Positions 8,820 through 17,826 of a stretch of 64,000 nucleotides of DNA are shown one piece after another. The stretch spans positions 62,001 through 126,000 of the forward strand of contig NZ_PGVG01000013.1 of NCBI RefSeq assembly GCF_002795245.1, read 5' to 3'. Position 1 is the stretch's first letter. Each line of letters begins with the position of its first letter. The notes beneath the pieces were generated by a model, which ran no database searches, was not told where the DNA came from, and was given only the letters and a program-made list of their open reading frames with translations. The stretch is from Bradyrhizobium forestalis. Its GTDB lineage: Bacteria > Pseudomonadota > Alphaproteobacteria > Rhizobiales > Xanthobacteraceae. The position numbers and the translations under genes were made by a program.

Positions 8820-10205
8820 CTAATCCTTCACCCGCATCAACAGCCCCAGTCCCGCAACGAAGAACACCACCAGCACGGCCATGCCGGCCTTCTGGCTCGC
8901 GGTCACCGCGGTGATCATGCCGATCAAGAGCGGTCCGATAAAGGACGTCACCTTCCCGGTCAGCGCAAACAAACCAAAATACTGCGCGATGCGATCCTTC
9001 GGGGCGAGATGGATCAGCAGCGTGCGCGAAGCGGCTTGCAACGGCCCGCCGGCCGCACCGATCAGGCAGCCCAGCACCAGATAAGCGCGCTCTGCGGCGC
9101 GCGAGAACAAGCCCGCCCCCGGCTGGGGCGGCGCGACCTTGACGAACAGCACGCTGTCCTTGTCGACCAGCAGGATCGCCGCCACCGACAGCAGCAGGAG
9201 CAGCAGGCTGCCGGCGATGACGCGTTTGGGCCCGAGGAAATCATCGAGCTTGCCGCCGAGCCATGCGCCGAGCGCGCCGGCGATCGCGAGCATGATGCCA
9301 AACGTGCCGATCTGGATCGTGTGCCAGCCGAAGGTGCCCGCTGCATAGATGCCGCCGAAGGCGAACAGCGACACCAAACCATCGGTGTAGATCATGTTGG
9401 CGAGCAGGAATGCCGCGAGCGATTTCTGCCTCGGCAGGCTCTTGATCGACTGCCTGAGCTCCGACAGGCCCTCGCGCAGCGCCTCGCGCAATGGGCGCTT
9501 CGCCGGATAGTCCGGCGTGAACAGGAACATCGGCGTCACGAAGATGATGAACCACAGCCCGGTCAGCGGCCCGGCGGCGCGGTCGCCCTGATGCGTGACG
9601 GGATCGAGCCCGAATAACGGCGTCAAGCCGAGCAGCGTGCGGCCGGTCTCGGGATTGGCGGCGAGCAAGCCGAGCACGATGACCAGGCTGACGATGCCAC
9701 CAATGTAGCCCGTGGCCCAACCGGTGCCGGAGAGCCGGCCGATCCGCTCCGGCGGCACCAGGGTCGGCATCATCGCATTGTTGAAGACGGTGGCGAACTC
9801 GGCACCGACGCTGGCGAGCGCCACCGCGGTGAGCAGCGACGGAATGACGGCGGAGTCGCCGGGCTTGCCGATCCAGAGCGTGCAGGACGCCAGCACCAGC
9901 ACCGCGCCGAAGCCAGCGATCCATGGCTTCCTGCGGCCAGCCGCATCGGCGATGGCCCCCAGCACGGGCGACAGCAGCGCGATCGAAAGGCCCGCCGCGG
10001 CCATCGCAAAGCCCCACAGCGACTGGCCGGTGGCGGGATTTGGCGCAACGCTGGTCGCGAAATAGGGCGCGAACACGAAGGTCGTGATCAGCGTGAAATA
10101 GGGCTGCGCGGCCCAATCGAAGAAGATCCAGCTGACGACGGCGGAGCGCGGCGGATAGATCGGCTGCGCGCTGGCCACGCGCACATCCGGGGCGATCGTC
10201 GTCAT
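8820..10205 (-). CDS. MFS transporter, UMF1 / vacuole effluxer Atg22-like family
   Basis: Integral membrane protein of about 461 aa with some twelve hydrophobic segments. The N-terminus has the WIFFDWAAQPYFTLI motif typical of the UMF1 (Atg22-like) branch of the major facilitator superfamily. The substrate is unknown; fungal Atg22 exports amino acids from vacuoles. The ATG at 10205 is chosen; a GTG one codon upstream is possible. The gene is divergent from the gamma-glutamyltransferase gene, with about 100 bp between them. Confidence 0.88.
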   Translation of the reverse strand: MTTIAPDVRVASAQPIYPPRSAVVSWIFFDWAAQPYFTLITTFVFAPYFATSVAPNPATGQSLWGFAMAAAGLSIALLSPVLGAIADAAGRRKPWIAGFGAVLVLASCTLWIGKPGDSAVIPSLLTAVALASVGAEFATVFNNAMMPTLVPPERIGRLSGTGWATGYIGGIVSLVIVLGLLAANPETGRTLLGLTPLFGLDPVTHQGDRAAGPLTGLWFIIFVTPMFLFTPDYPAKRPLREALREGLSELRQSIKSLPRQKSLAAFLLANMIYTDGLVSLFAFGGIYAAGTFGWHTIQIGTFGIMLAIAGALGAWLGGKLDDFLGPKRVIAGSLLLLLLSVAAILLVDKDSVLFVKVAPPQPGAGLFSRAAERAYLVLGCLIGAAGGPLQAASRTLLIHLAPKDRIAQYFGLFALTGKVTSFIGPLLIGMITAVTASQKAGMAVLVVFFVAGLGLLMRVKD

Positions 10206-10305
10206 CACGCAGGCCTCATCACGAACAGTTTTGCCTCTCTCGGGCCAAACCGTATAGCATTACCGTGACGGGTGTGAACTGGCCCGAGCGCGCGACGGAA
10301 ATTTG

Positions 10306-12057
10306 ATGATGTCGTCATATTCGACACGGCGGGCATTTCTCGCCGTCATAGCCACTCTGGCGTTCGGTCTCCTGCCCGCGACCGCCCAGGATGCACGGCG
10401 GGGCTATGTCCCGCCCACACGCGACATGGTGCGCGCCGTTGCCGCCGAGCACGGCATGGTGGTGGCGCAGGAGAAGATCTCCGCGCGGATCGGCGCCGAT
10501 ATCCTGCGGCGCGGCGGCAATGCGGTCGACGCTGCGGTCGCGACCGGCTTTGCGATGGCGGTGACCTACCCGCGTGCCGGCAATATCGGTGGCGGCGGCT
10601 TCATGGTGATTCATTCCGCCGATCGCAATGAAGACATCACGATCGACTATCGTGAGACCGCGCCGGCCGCGACCACACCGCAGATCTTCCTCGGCGCCGA
10701 TGGCAAGCCTGACGCGACGAAGTCACGCGATTCCGCGCTCGGCATCGGCGTGCCCGGTACCGTCGCGGGTCTCGCACTCGCACTGGACAAATACGGCTCG
10801 GGCGAGTTCACGCTGGCGCAACTGCTCGCGCCCGCCATCGCGCTCGCACGCGACGGCTTCATCGTCAGCGACGACATGGCCGATACGCTGCCTACCTGGC
10901 ACCGGCGGCTGGCACGCTGGCCTTCCTCGGCCAAGATCTTCTCGCGGCCTGATGGCACGCCGCTGGGCGAAGGCGACCGGCTGGTGCAGGGCGATCTCGC
11001 CGAAACATTGTCGGCCGTCGCCGCACAGGGGCCGCGCGGCTTCTATGAGGGGGAAGTCGCGGAGAAGCTCGCCAAGGCCGTGACCGATGCCGGCGGCATC
11101 ATGACGCCGGCCGACCTCAAGGCCTATCAGCCGGTCATCCGCACGCCGGTGCGCGGCACCTATCGCGGCTATGACATCGTCTCGATGCCGTTGCCATCGT
11201 CCGGCGGCGTGGTGCTGATCGAGACGCTCAACATCCTCGAAGGCTTTCAGCTTGGCGATTTGAAGCAGGGATCGGCGGCGTCGCTGCATCTCTTGATCGA
11301 GGCGATGAAGCGCGCCTACGCCGACCGCGCGCGCTATCTCGGCGATCCCGCCTTCGTCAATGCACCGATCGAGACGCTCATCGCGAAGGACTACGCCGCC
11401 AAGCTGCGCACGGGCATCTCCGCCGATCGCGCCACGCCGTCGAAGGAGCTCGTCTCCGCTTCTGCCGCGCCGCGTGAGGGCAGCAACACCACACATTTTT
11501 CCGTCGTCGATGCCCGCGGCAACGCCGTCAGCAACACCTACACGCTGAACTTCAGCTATGGCGTCGGCCTGGTCGCCGACGGCACCGGCGTGCTGCTCAA
11601 CAACGAGCTCGACGATTTCACCGCGGCAGTCGGCGCTTCCAATGCCTATGGCCTCGTCGGCTTCGAGGCAAACCTGCCCGGACCCGGCAAACGGCCGCTC
11701 TCGTCGATGTCCCCGACCATCGTGCTGCGGGACGGCAAGCCGGTACTGGTGACGGGCTCGCCCGGTGGCAGCCGCATCATCTCGACTGTGCTCCAGGTGA
11801 TCGTGAACGTCCTCGACTACAAGATGGATGTTGCAGCCGCCGTCGCGGCGCCGCGGCTGCATCACCAATGGTTGCCGGATGAGGTGCGCGTCGAGCGCGG
11901 GTTTCCCGACGACGTGCTGCTCGAGCTGAAGACGATGGGGCACCTCGTCGTCGAGCCGATGGGGCAGACATCGGCGAATTCGATTCTCGTGACGCCGAAC
12001 GGACCGCTCGGCGCGGCCGATCCGCGCACGCGCGGCGCGGAGGCGGCGGGGCAGTAG
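10306..12057 (+). CDS. ggt: Gamma-glutamyltransferase (glutathione hydrolase)
   Basis: Periplasmic N-terminal-nucleophile hydrolase of 583 aa that transfers or hydrolyses the gamma-glutamyl group of glutathione. A Sec signal peptide is visible (hydrophobic core near residues 10-24, ending PATAQ). The large-subunit motif GGNAVDAAVA and the autoprocessing site NTTHFSVVD are present; the catalytic threonine is at about residue 395. A glycine-rich loop near the C-terminus (TGSPGGSRI) is intact. A run of TTG ATG ATG starts at 10303; 10306 is used. Presence of a glutathione transferase just downstream is suggestive, but the two genes are convergent. Confidence 0.95.
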   Translation: MMSSYSTRRAFLAVIATLAFGLLPATAQDARRGYVPPTRDMVRAVAAEHGMVVAQEKISARIGADILRRGGNAVDAAVATGFAMAVTYPRAGNIGGGGFMVIHSADRNEDITIDYRETAPAATTPQIFLGADGKPDATKSRDSALGIGVPGTVAGLALALDKYGSGEFTLAQLLAPAIALARDGFIVSDDMADTLPTWHRRLARWPSSAKIFSRPDGTPLGEGDRLVQGDLAETLSAVAAQGPRGFYEGEVAEKLAKAVTDAGGIMTPADLKAYQPVIRTPVRGTYRGYDIVSMPLPSSGGVVLIETLNILEGFQLGDLKQGSAASLHLLIEAMKRAYADRARYLGDPAFVNAPIETLIAKDYAAKLRTGISADRATPSKELVSASAAPREGSNTTHFSVVDARGNAVSNTYTLNFSYGVGLVADGTGVLLNNELDDFTAAVGASNAYGLVGFEANLPGPGKRPLSSMSPTIVLRDGKPVLVTGSPGGSRIISTVLQVIVNVLDYKMDVAAAVAAPRLHHQWLPDEVRVERGFPDDVLLELKTMGHLVVEPMGQTSANSILVTPNGPLGAADPRTRGAEAAGQ

Positions 12058-12139
12058 CCCGTTCTCTCTGCGTGGCACGACAGCACGCCGGCTTGCCCTG
12101 GCGGAGACGCGCGGACGCGTGTTGCAAGCGGACTAACGT

Positions 12140-12231
12140 GTCATCCCGGGGCGGCGCGAAGAGCCGAACCCGGGATCCCGCGCCACAATTTTCGAGGTTC
12201 CGGGTTCGCCCTTCGGGCGCCCCGGAATGAC
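12140..12231. repeat. Extragenic palindrome, family A
   Basis: Arms GTCATCCCGGGGCGGCGCG and GGGCGCCCCGGAATGAC with inner complementary segments. One arm differs slightly from the family (CATCCC for CATTCC). It lies between the convergent ggt and glutathione transferase genes. Confidence 0.8.
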
Positions 12232-12242
12232 GGTGAAACGGA

Positions 12243-12908
12243 CTACCGCCCCACCTGATACGGCCCGCCCTTCTCCAGCGCTCTGGCATATGCCGGCCGC
12301 GCATGGATGCGCTCCAGGAACGCCATCGCCTTGGGATGGCCCTGCTCAAGCCCGCCGCGCGCTTGGGCTGCTTCCAGCGGAAAGCTCATCTGGATATCGG
12401 CCGCGGTGAATTCGCTGCCGGCGAACCATTCGCTCTTGGCAAGCTCGCCTTCCCAATAGTCCATGTGCTGCTTGAGCTGCGGATTGACCAGCGCAGTCAG
12501 CGCCTGGTTGCAGACCTTGCGCACCAGCGGGCGCAGCAGTGCCGGCGCGCGCTTCGGCATCAGCGTGAACAGCAGCTTGAGCAGCAGCGGCTGCATCGCC
12601 GATCCTTCCGCATAGTGCAGCCAATAGGTGTAGCGCAGCCGCTCCGGCGTGTCCGGCGGTGGGATCAGCCGGCCGTTGCCATAGGTGGCGATGAGATATT
12701 CGATGATCGCGCCCGACTCGGCGATGGTGTTGCCGTTGTCGGTGATGACGGGCGACTTGCCGAGCGGATGGATGGCGCGCAGCTCCTTCGGCGCACGCAT
12801 GTCGGGCTGGCGCTGGTAGCGCACGATCTCGTAAGGAACGCCCAGCTCCTCGAGCAGCCACAGCACGCGCTGCGAGCGGGAATTGTTGAGGTGGTGAACG
12901 GTCAGCAT
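12243..12908 (-). CDS. Glutathione S-transferase family protein
   Basis: Cytosolic GST-fold protein of 221 aa. The N-terminal thioredoxin-fold domain (residues 1-80) holds NNSRSQRVLWLLEELG, with a Ser/Arg-containing active-site start, the cis-Pro motif KSPVI near 53 and the glutathione-binding motif ESGAI near 65. An all-helical C-terminal domain follows. The motif pattern resembles bacterial beta/theta-like GSTs. Physiological substrate unknown. It is divergent from a DUF2239 gene, and the shared upstream region carries a repeated CCGGGTAT box. Confidence 0.92.
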   Translation of the reverse strand: MLTVHHLNNSRSQRVLWLLEELGVPYEIVRYQRQPDMRAPKELRAIHPLGKSPVITDNGNTIAESGAIIEYLIATYGNGRLIPPPDTPERLRYTYWLHYAEGSAMQPLLLKLLFTLMPKRAPALLRPLVRKVCNQALTALVNPQLKQHMDYWEGELAKSEWFAGSEFTAADIQMSFPLEAAQARGGLEQGHPKAMAFLERIHARPAYARALEKGGPYQVGR

Positions 12909-12998
12909 CGTGGGTCCCCGGGGCTAGGCATGGTCGATCAGCCGCGCCGTTCGTGCCAGCCCGGAAACACAATGTCGAGCCATCGGGTGCGGATATTT

Positions 12999-13036
12999 TC
13001 ACCCGGGTATATTGACGGCGATAATTTATCCGGGTA
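12999..13036. promoter_or_regulatory. Two CCGGGTAT boxes between divergent GST and DUF2239 genes
   Basis: ACCCGGGTAT (13001-13010) and ATCCGGGTAT (13028-13037) are near-identical direct repeats, each close to a palindrome around CCGG. Their centres are 27 bp apart, in an AT-richer stretch just upstream of the DUF2239 start. Their position suggests operator sites, but I cannot name a regulator. Confidence 0.4.
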
Positions 13037-13058
13037 TTAAAGGCCAACGTCGTCAATT

Positions 13059-13655
13059 ATGGCAATGATTCCAATGCAGAAGATTTTCACGGCCTTTCAA
13101 GGCCACCGCCGTCTGGTGTCCGGACCGGCTGGAGAGGTCGCGCTGGTCGTCAAGCGGGTGGCGCCACAGCCGGAGGAGGCCATCATCATCTTCGAGGACG
13201 CCACGGGCCGATCGATCGACTTCGATCTGCGCGGCGGAGATCGCGAGGTGCTGGCGCGCCTGGCGAAGCTTCTCCCGCCCCCGGTTGAGGAGACCGCACC
13301 ATCGAGTGAGCCGCGCGGCCGCGGCCGGCCGAAACTGGGCGTGGTCGCGCGCGAGGTGACGCTGCTGCCGCGGCATTGGGAGTGGCTCAACGCCCAACCC
13401 GGCGGCGCCTCGGTCGCGCTGCGCAAGCTCGTCGACGAAGCCAGGCGCGCGAGCGGCGACAAGGACCGCGAGCGCCACGCGCGCGATGCGGCCTACCACT
13501 TCATGTCGACCATGGCCGGCAATTTGCCGCAGTTCGAGGAAGCTTCGCGCGCGCTGTTCGCGGACGATCGGCGGCGTTTCACCGGGCTGATCGCCGACTG
13601 GCCGACTGATATCCGCGACCACATCGTCAAGCTCGCCTACAGCGACCGCGCCTAA
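13059..13655 (+). CDS. DUF2239 family protein
   Basis: Protein of 198 aa matching the DUF2239 family in length and layout: an N-terminal part with FTAFQGHRRLVSG and an acidic beta-rich segment, a Pro/Arg linker with RGRGRPKLGV, then a helical C-terminal half with LPRHWEWLNAQPGG. No catalytic motif is visible. The RGRGRPKLGV linker resembles an AT-hook-like basic segment, and the following helix could bind DNA; this is speculation. The function of the family is unknown. The ATG at 13059 gives the family's usual N-terminus. Confidence 0.8.
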   Translation: MAMIPMQKIFTAFQGHRRLVSGPAGEVALVVKRVAPQPEEAIIIFEDATGRSIDFDLRGGDREVLARLAKLLPPPVEETAPSSEPRGRGRPKLGVVAREVTLLPRHWEWLNAQPGGASVALRKLVDEARRASGDKDRERHARDAAYHFMSTMAGNLPQFEEASRALFADDRRRFTGLIADWPTDIRDHIVKLAYSDRA

Positions 13656-13728
13656 ACCGCGCACTGCTCTTCATAGCCCCATCGACGGCCGAGCCGCGCA
13701 TTGCGCGGCAACGGCTTCGCACGCCCTG

Positions 13729-15093
13729 ATGAAAGGCCGATCCATGCCCGCCGCAAAGCCGCTCTGGACCACATTCCTCCGCTTCCTCGCCCCCTTGATG
13801 CTGAGCAACGCGCTGCAATCGCTGTTCGGCACTGTCAGCAATGTCTATCTCGGCCAGATGATCGGCGTCGACGCGCTCGCCGCGGTCTCGGCCTTCTTCC
13901 CGGTAATGTTCTTCCTGTTCGCCTTCGTCATGGGCCTCAGCACCGGCGCCACCGTGCTGATCGGGCAAGCCTTTGGCGCAGGCGACCACGGCCGGATCAA
14001 GATCATCGTGGGCACGACACTCGCAGTTGGCTTGCTGCTGTCGACTTCGATTGCACTGATTGGCGGGCTCTTCAGCCGGCAACTGATGGTCATGCTCGCC
14101 ACGCCGGCGGACATTCTCGATGAGGCCAGCGCCTACGCGCGCATCATGCTGCTGACCATGCCGCTCGGCTTCGTCTTCCTCGTGATGACCGCGATGATCC
14201 GCGGTGTCGGCGACGCGCTGACGCCGCTGCTGGCGCTGGCGTTGTCGACCGCCGTCGGCCTGATCCTGACGCCCTTGCTGATCCGCGGCGCGTTCGGATT
14301 GCCGCCGGCTGGCATCACCAGTCCGGCATGGGCGGCTGCGATCGCCAACGCGCTGACGCTGATCGTGCTGGCGGTCTATCTGCTGCGGAGGAAGCACGCG
14401 CTCGCGCCGGACGCGGTGCTGTTGCTTCAGCTACGGCTGAACCGCGCCGTGCTCGGCAAGATCCTCGGCATCGGCCTGCCGAGCGCGATCGGCATGGTGG
14501 TGATGGCGATCGCCGAGCTGGTGCTGCTCGGCCTCGTCAACGGCTTCGGCTCAAACGCGACGGCCGCCTACGGCGCCGTCAACCAGGTGATGGGCTACAC
14601 ACAGTTCACGGCGATGTCGATCTCGATCGCGGTCTCGATTCTCGGTGCGCAGGCGATCGGCAGTGGCGACAGGGCACAGCTCGACGGCATCGTGCGCACC
14701 GGCCTTGCGTTCAATCTCGTCCTGACCGGCGGGCTGGTGGCGCTGATTTACCTGGCCCCGCGCGCGGTGCTTGGCATCTTCATCACCGACGGCGCCGTGC
14801 TCGATCTGGCGAAAGGGCTGCTCTACATTGCCTTGTGGAGCTCGGTGCCTTTCGGCCTTGCCACGGTGTTTTCCGGCGCGATGCGCGCGGCCGGCGTCGC
14901 CTTCACGCCGATGCTGCTGTCGATCTTCGCGATTGTCGCGATCGAGCTGCCGGCTGCGGTGATCCTCAGCCGCGCGATCGGCCTTGAGGGGGTCTGGGCT
15001 GCCTACCCGATCGTGTTCTGCGCCATGTTCGTCTTGCAGATGGGCTATTACCTCCTGGTGTGGCGCAAGCAGGCGATCCGCCGTCTGGTCTGA
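13729..15093 (+). CDS. MATE family efflux transporter
   Basis: Multidrug and toxic compound extrusion protein of 454 aa with about twelve membrane segments arranged as two homologous halves. The N-terminal half contains LGQMIGVDALAAVSAFFP and STGATVLIGQAFGAGD, typical of MATE helices 1-3. Members export organic cations or drugs in exchange for Na+ or H+; the substrate cannot be told here. An alternative ATG at 13744 would remove five residues (MKGRS). It is followed at about 85 bp by the DsbA-like gene on the same strand. Confidence 0.92.
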   Translation: MKGRSMPAAKPLWTTFLRFLAPLMLSNALQSLFGTVSNVYLGQMIGVDALAAVSAFFPVMFFLFAFVMGLSTGATVLIGQAFGAGDHGRIKIIVGTTLAVGLLLSTSIALIGGLFSRQLMVMLATPADILDEASAYARIMLLTMPLGFVFLVMTAMIRGVGDALTPLLALALSTAVGLILTPLLIRGAFGLPPAGITSPAWAAAIANALTLIVLAVYLLRRKHALAPDAVLLLQLRLNRAVLGKILGIGLPSAIGMVVMAIAELVLLGLVNGFGSNATAAYGAVNQVMGYTQFTAMSISIAVSILGAQAIGSGDRAQLDGIVRTGLAFNLVLTGGLVALIYLAPRAVLGIFITDGAVLDLAKGLLYIALWSSVPFGLATVFSGAMRAAGVAFTPMLLSIFAIVAIELPAAVILSRAIGLEGVWAAYPIVFCAMFVLQMGYYLLVWRKQAIRRLV

Positions 15094-15177
15094 CTCTCAA
15101 AGTATTATGACCATCATTAAACGGTGGACCTGTGGCGCGGCCTGCGCCACAATGGTCGAAAAGCGACGTCAGGGAGA

Positions 15178-15792
15178 ATGATATTGACCCGCACCGCCCC
15201 GCAATTCCTGTTCGACTTCGGCAGCCCGAACGCCTATCTCAGCCATCTGGCGATTCCGGCGATCGAGCAGCGGATCGGCGTCAAGTTCGAATATGTGCCG
15301 ATCCTGCTCGGCGGCATCTTCAAGGCGACCAACAACAAGTCGCCGGCCGAGACGCTGGCCGGCATCAGGAACAAGCCCGAATTCCAGGCGCTCGAGACCG
15401 CGCGCTTCGTCAAGCGCTTCAAGGTCCAGCCCTATGTCATGAATCCGTTCTTCCCCGTCAACACGCTGAACCTGATGCGCACGGCGATCGCCGCGCAGCT
15501 CGAGGGCGTGTTCGAAAAATACGTCGATGCCGCCTTCCACCACATGTGGCGCGAGCCGAAGAAGATGGACGATCCTGACGTCGCGGCGAAGGCGCTGGCG
15601 TCCTCCGGCCTCGATGCGCAAAAGCTGTTCGCCCGCGCCGGGGAACCCGAGGTCAAGGGCAGGCTGATCAAGAACACCGAGGAGGCGGTCGCCCGCGGCG
15701 CGTTCGGCTCGCCGACCTTCTTCGTGGGCAACGAGATGTTCTTCGGCAAGGAGCAGCTGCGCGAGGTCGAGGAGATGGTGCTGGGCGGATAG
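15178..15792 (+). CDS. 2-hydroxychromene-2-carboxylate isomerase / DsbA-family protein
   Basis: Thioredoxin-fold protein of 204 aa in the kappa-GST/HCCA isomerase group. The N-terminus has FLFDFGSPNAYLSH, with Ser in the place where DsbA has its CxxC, as in glutathione-dependent isomerases of naphthalene breakdown. The cis-Pro motif GSPTFFVG lies near residue 180. The ATG at 15178 is chosen because AGGGAG precedes it at good spacing; an upstream in-frame ATG at 15124 has no such site. Substrate is unknown; no naphthalene-pathway genes are near. Confidence 0.88.
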   Translation: MILTRTAPQFLFDFGSPNAYLSHLAIPAIEQRIGVKFEYVPILLGGIFKATNNKSPAETLAGIRNKPEFQALETARFVKRFKVQPYVMNPFFPVNTLNLMRTAIAAQLEGVFEKYVDAAFHHMWREPKKMDDPDVAAKALASSGLDAQKLFARAGEPEVKGRLIKNTEEAVARGAFGSPTFFVGNEMFFGKEQLREVEEMVLGG

Positions 15793-15833
15793 CCCTGCAT
15801 TCGCCAGCGACAGAATGTGATCGCGGCAACATT

Positions 15834-15862
15834 CTGGATTGCTTCGCATCGCTCGCAATGAC
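15834..15862. repeat. Short REP-like hairpin (TGGATTGCTTCGC type)
   Basis: The sequence TGGATTGCTTCGCATCGC followed by TCGCAATGACG forms a short imperfect hairpin downstream of the isomerase gene. A longer relative lies at 59793-59875. Confidence 0.5.
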
Positions 15863-15904
15863 GACTATAGATAGACCGTCAAGAGCAACAACAAGGAAGG
15901 TCCC

Positions 15905-16828
15905 ATGCGTATCCTCGTGGTCGGCGCCGGCGCCATCGGCGGCTATTTTGGTGGCAGGCTGTTGCAGGCCGGCCGCGACGTCACTTTCCTGGTCCGGCCA
16001 CGGCGCGCCAGCGAGCTTGCAGGCGCTGGCCTCGTCATCAAGAGCCCGAACGGCGACGTGACCTTGAAGAATCCGCCGACCGTGCAGGCGGACGCGCTCA
16101 AGGACAAGTTCGACGTCGTGCTCTTGAGCTGCAAGGCGTTCGACCTCGACGACGCCATCAAGTCGTTCGCCGCGGCGGTCGGACCGAACACCGCCATCAT
16201 TCCGATGCTCAACGGCATGAAGCACCTCGACACGCTGGATAGCAAGTTCGGCAAGGAGCGCGTGCTCGGCGGCCTCTGCGCCATCGCCGCGACACTGAAC
16301 GAGAAGCGCGAGGTGGTGCAGCTCCAGCCGATGCAGTCGATCAATTACGGCGAGCGCGACGGCAAGCTGTCGGACCGGGTGAAGGCGATCGACGAAACCT
16401 TCAAGAGCGGCATCACTGGCGCCGCCGCAAGCCAGAACATCATGCAGGACATGTGGGAGAAGTGGGTGTTCCTCGCCTCGCTCGCGGCATCCACCAGCCT
16501 GATGCGCGCCTCGGTCGGCAGCATCCTTGCGGCTCCCGGCGGTCGGGATTTCCTGCTCGGCATGCTGGACGAGACCAGCGCGATCGCCACCGCGTCGGGC
16601 TATCCGCCGGGCGGGCCATTCTTCGAGCGCGTGAAGGGCAACCTCACCACCGAGGGTTCGCCGATGACGGCCTCGATGTTCCGCGACATCAAGGCCGGCC
16701 TGCCGGTCGAGGCCGATCACGTCATCGGCGATCTCATCGCGCGCGCCGATGCGGCCAAAGTGCCGGTGCCGAAGCTGCGCATCGCGTACACGCATCTGAA
16801 GGCGTATGAGAAGCAGCGGGCGGGGTAG
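15905..16828 (+). CDS. Ketopantoate reductase family protein (ApbA/PanE-like)
   Basis: NADPH-dependent dehydrogenase of 307 aa. The N-terminal Rossmann motif is VVGAGAIGGYFGG at residues 5-17, followed by FDVVLLSCKAFDLDDA and the NGMKH segment. The C-terminal helical domain carries the family's conserved Lys/Asn/Ser region. True PanE reduces 2-dehydropantoate to pantoate for coenzyme A synthesis, but this superfamily has many paralogues, so substrate is not certain. AAGGAAGG just before the ATG at 15905 is a good ribosome-binding site. Confidence 0.88.
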   Translation: MRILVVGAGAIGGYFGGRLLQAGRDVTFLVRPRRASELAGAGLVIKSPNGDVTLKNPPTVQADALKDKFDVVLLSCKAFDLDDAIKSFAAAVGPNTAIIPMLNGMKHLDTLDSKFGKERVLGGLCAIAATLNEKREVVQLQPMQSINYGERDGKLSDRVKAIDETFKSGITGAAASQNIMQDMWEKWVFLASLAASTSLMRASVGSILAAPGGRDFLLGMLDETSAIATASGYPPGGPFFERVKGNLTTEGSPMTASMFRDIKAGLPVEADHVIGDLIARADAAKVPVPKLRIAYTHLKAYEKQRAG

Positions 16829-16854
16829 AGCCACACACTCCGCCGTCGTCCCGG

Positions 16855-16994
16855 ACAAGCGCGCCGATCCGGGCCCCATAACCACAGGACGTGGTTATGC
16901 GACACGCCGGCAACTCCGAGTCTTCGCCAAACTTGACCCTGTGGTTATGGGTCCCGGATCTGCGCGCGCTTGAGGCGCGCTTGTCCAGGACGAC
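16855..16994. repeat. Extragenic palindrome, family B (ATAACCACAGGA core)
   Basis: Outer arms GTCGTCCCGGACAAGCGCG and CGCGCTTG...CAGGACGAC pair with each other, and inner arms CCATAACCACAGG and CCTGTGGTTATGG pair again. A related copy at 29377-29520 shares the core and the ACTCCGAG and GGGTCCCGGATCT segments. It lies between the convergent panE-like and cytochrome c genes. Confidence 0.75.
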
Positions 16995-17019
16995 ACCGAG
17001 TTTGGAGCTCGCAGCCGAG

Positions 17020-17604
17020 CTACTGCAGATGCGCGAGATAGTGGGAGACCGCCGTGATTTCCTCGTCGCTCATGTGATAGGCGACGTCGGCCATCGCGGC
17101 GACGCCGCCGCCGACGCGCTGGCCGGCTTTGTAATCGTGCAGCGCCTTGACGAGGTATTCCTCGCGCTGGCCGGCGAGCCGCGCAACCGCCTTGGTGCCG
17201 GCATAGCTATCCGTATGGCACGAGGCGCAGCGGCGGCCGGCGGCAACCTGCGCGCCCTTCTTCGACAGGTCAGGGTCCTTGTCCTCCGCCCCCTTCGGCG
17301 GCGCCAACGAGGCGAAGTAGGCGCCGAAATTGCGGATGTCCTCGTTGCTGATCTGCTCGACGATCGGCTGCATCTGGTCGTTCTTGCGCGAGCCGGCGCG
17401 GAAGAACACGAGCTGCCATTGCAGGAATTGATCGGGCTGACCGGCGAGCGAGGGAATGTTCTCTGTCTGCGAGATGCCGTTCTCACCGTGGCAGCCGGCG
17501 CAGGCGGCGGCCTTCTCCTTGATCGCGGCATTGTCGGCGGCCTGGGCTGGGATAGATGCGAGCAGAAGCGTCGCAGACAGAATTCCGAACCGAACGACCC
17601 GCAT
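17020..17604 (-). CDS. Dihaem cytochrome c (c4 type)
   Basis: Periplasmic cytochrome of 194 aa with a signal peptide (hydrophobic core ending PAQAAD) and two haem-binding motifs, CAGCH near residue 35 and CASCH near 129, each in its own cytochrome c domain with later methionines as possible axial ligands (ADVAYHM, NDQM). Such proteins pass electrons to terminal oxidases. The ATG at 17604 has GGAGA upstream; a GTG one codon earlier is possible. It lies downstream of and co-oriented with the PQQ-type sugar dehydrogenase gene, suggesting it takes that enzyme's electrons, but a terminator lies between them. Confidence 0.92.
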   Translation of the reverse strand: MRVVRFGILSATLLLASIPAQAADNAAIKEKAAACAGCHGENGISQTENIPSLAGQPDQFLQWQLVFFRAGSRKNDQMQPIVEQISNEDIRNFGAYFASLAPPKGAEDKDPDLSKKGAQVAAGRRCASCHTDSYAGTKAVARLAGQREEYLVKALHDYKAGQRVGGGVAAMADVAYHMSDEEITAVSHYLAHLQ

Positions 17605-17621
17605 CACTGATTTCTCCGGCT

Positions 17622-17745
17622 GTCATTGCCGGGCTTGACCCGCCTGCGAGGCCGAAGCCTCTTCGGCGGGGCGTAGGCCCGGCAATCCATCCCTTTTGCA
17701 AAAGTTTCTCGGTTGATGGACGCCCGGATCAAGTCCGGGCATGAC
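17622..17745. repeat. Extragenic palindrome (GTCATTGCCGGGCTTGACC type)
   Basis: The first arm GTCATTGCCGGGCTTGAC is complementary to the last, GATCAAGTCCGGGCATGAC. Inner segments 'ggcggggcgtaggcccggcaatcca' and a Thr/Cys-like AT-rich loop lie between. It occupies most of the gap between the cytochrome c and dehydrogenase genes. Confidence 0.7.
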
Positions 17746-17775
17746 GAACGTGTTCCATTGCAGGTCTGTCACAAG

Positions 17776-17816
17776 CAAAAGAGGCTGCGGCCGTCACCCG
17801 GCCCGCAGCCTCTTTC
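17776..17816 (-). terminator. Rho-independent terminator after the sugar dehydrogenase gene
   Basis: Read on the minus strand, GAGGCTGCGGG...GGCCGCAGCCTC forms a strong GC stem followed by TTTTG. It starts about 10 bp after the stop at 17827. The plus strand also ends in CTTTCT, so it may act in both directions. Confidence 0.75.
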
Positions 17817-17826
17817 TCGTGTCGCG

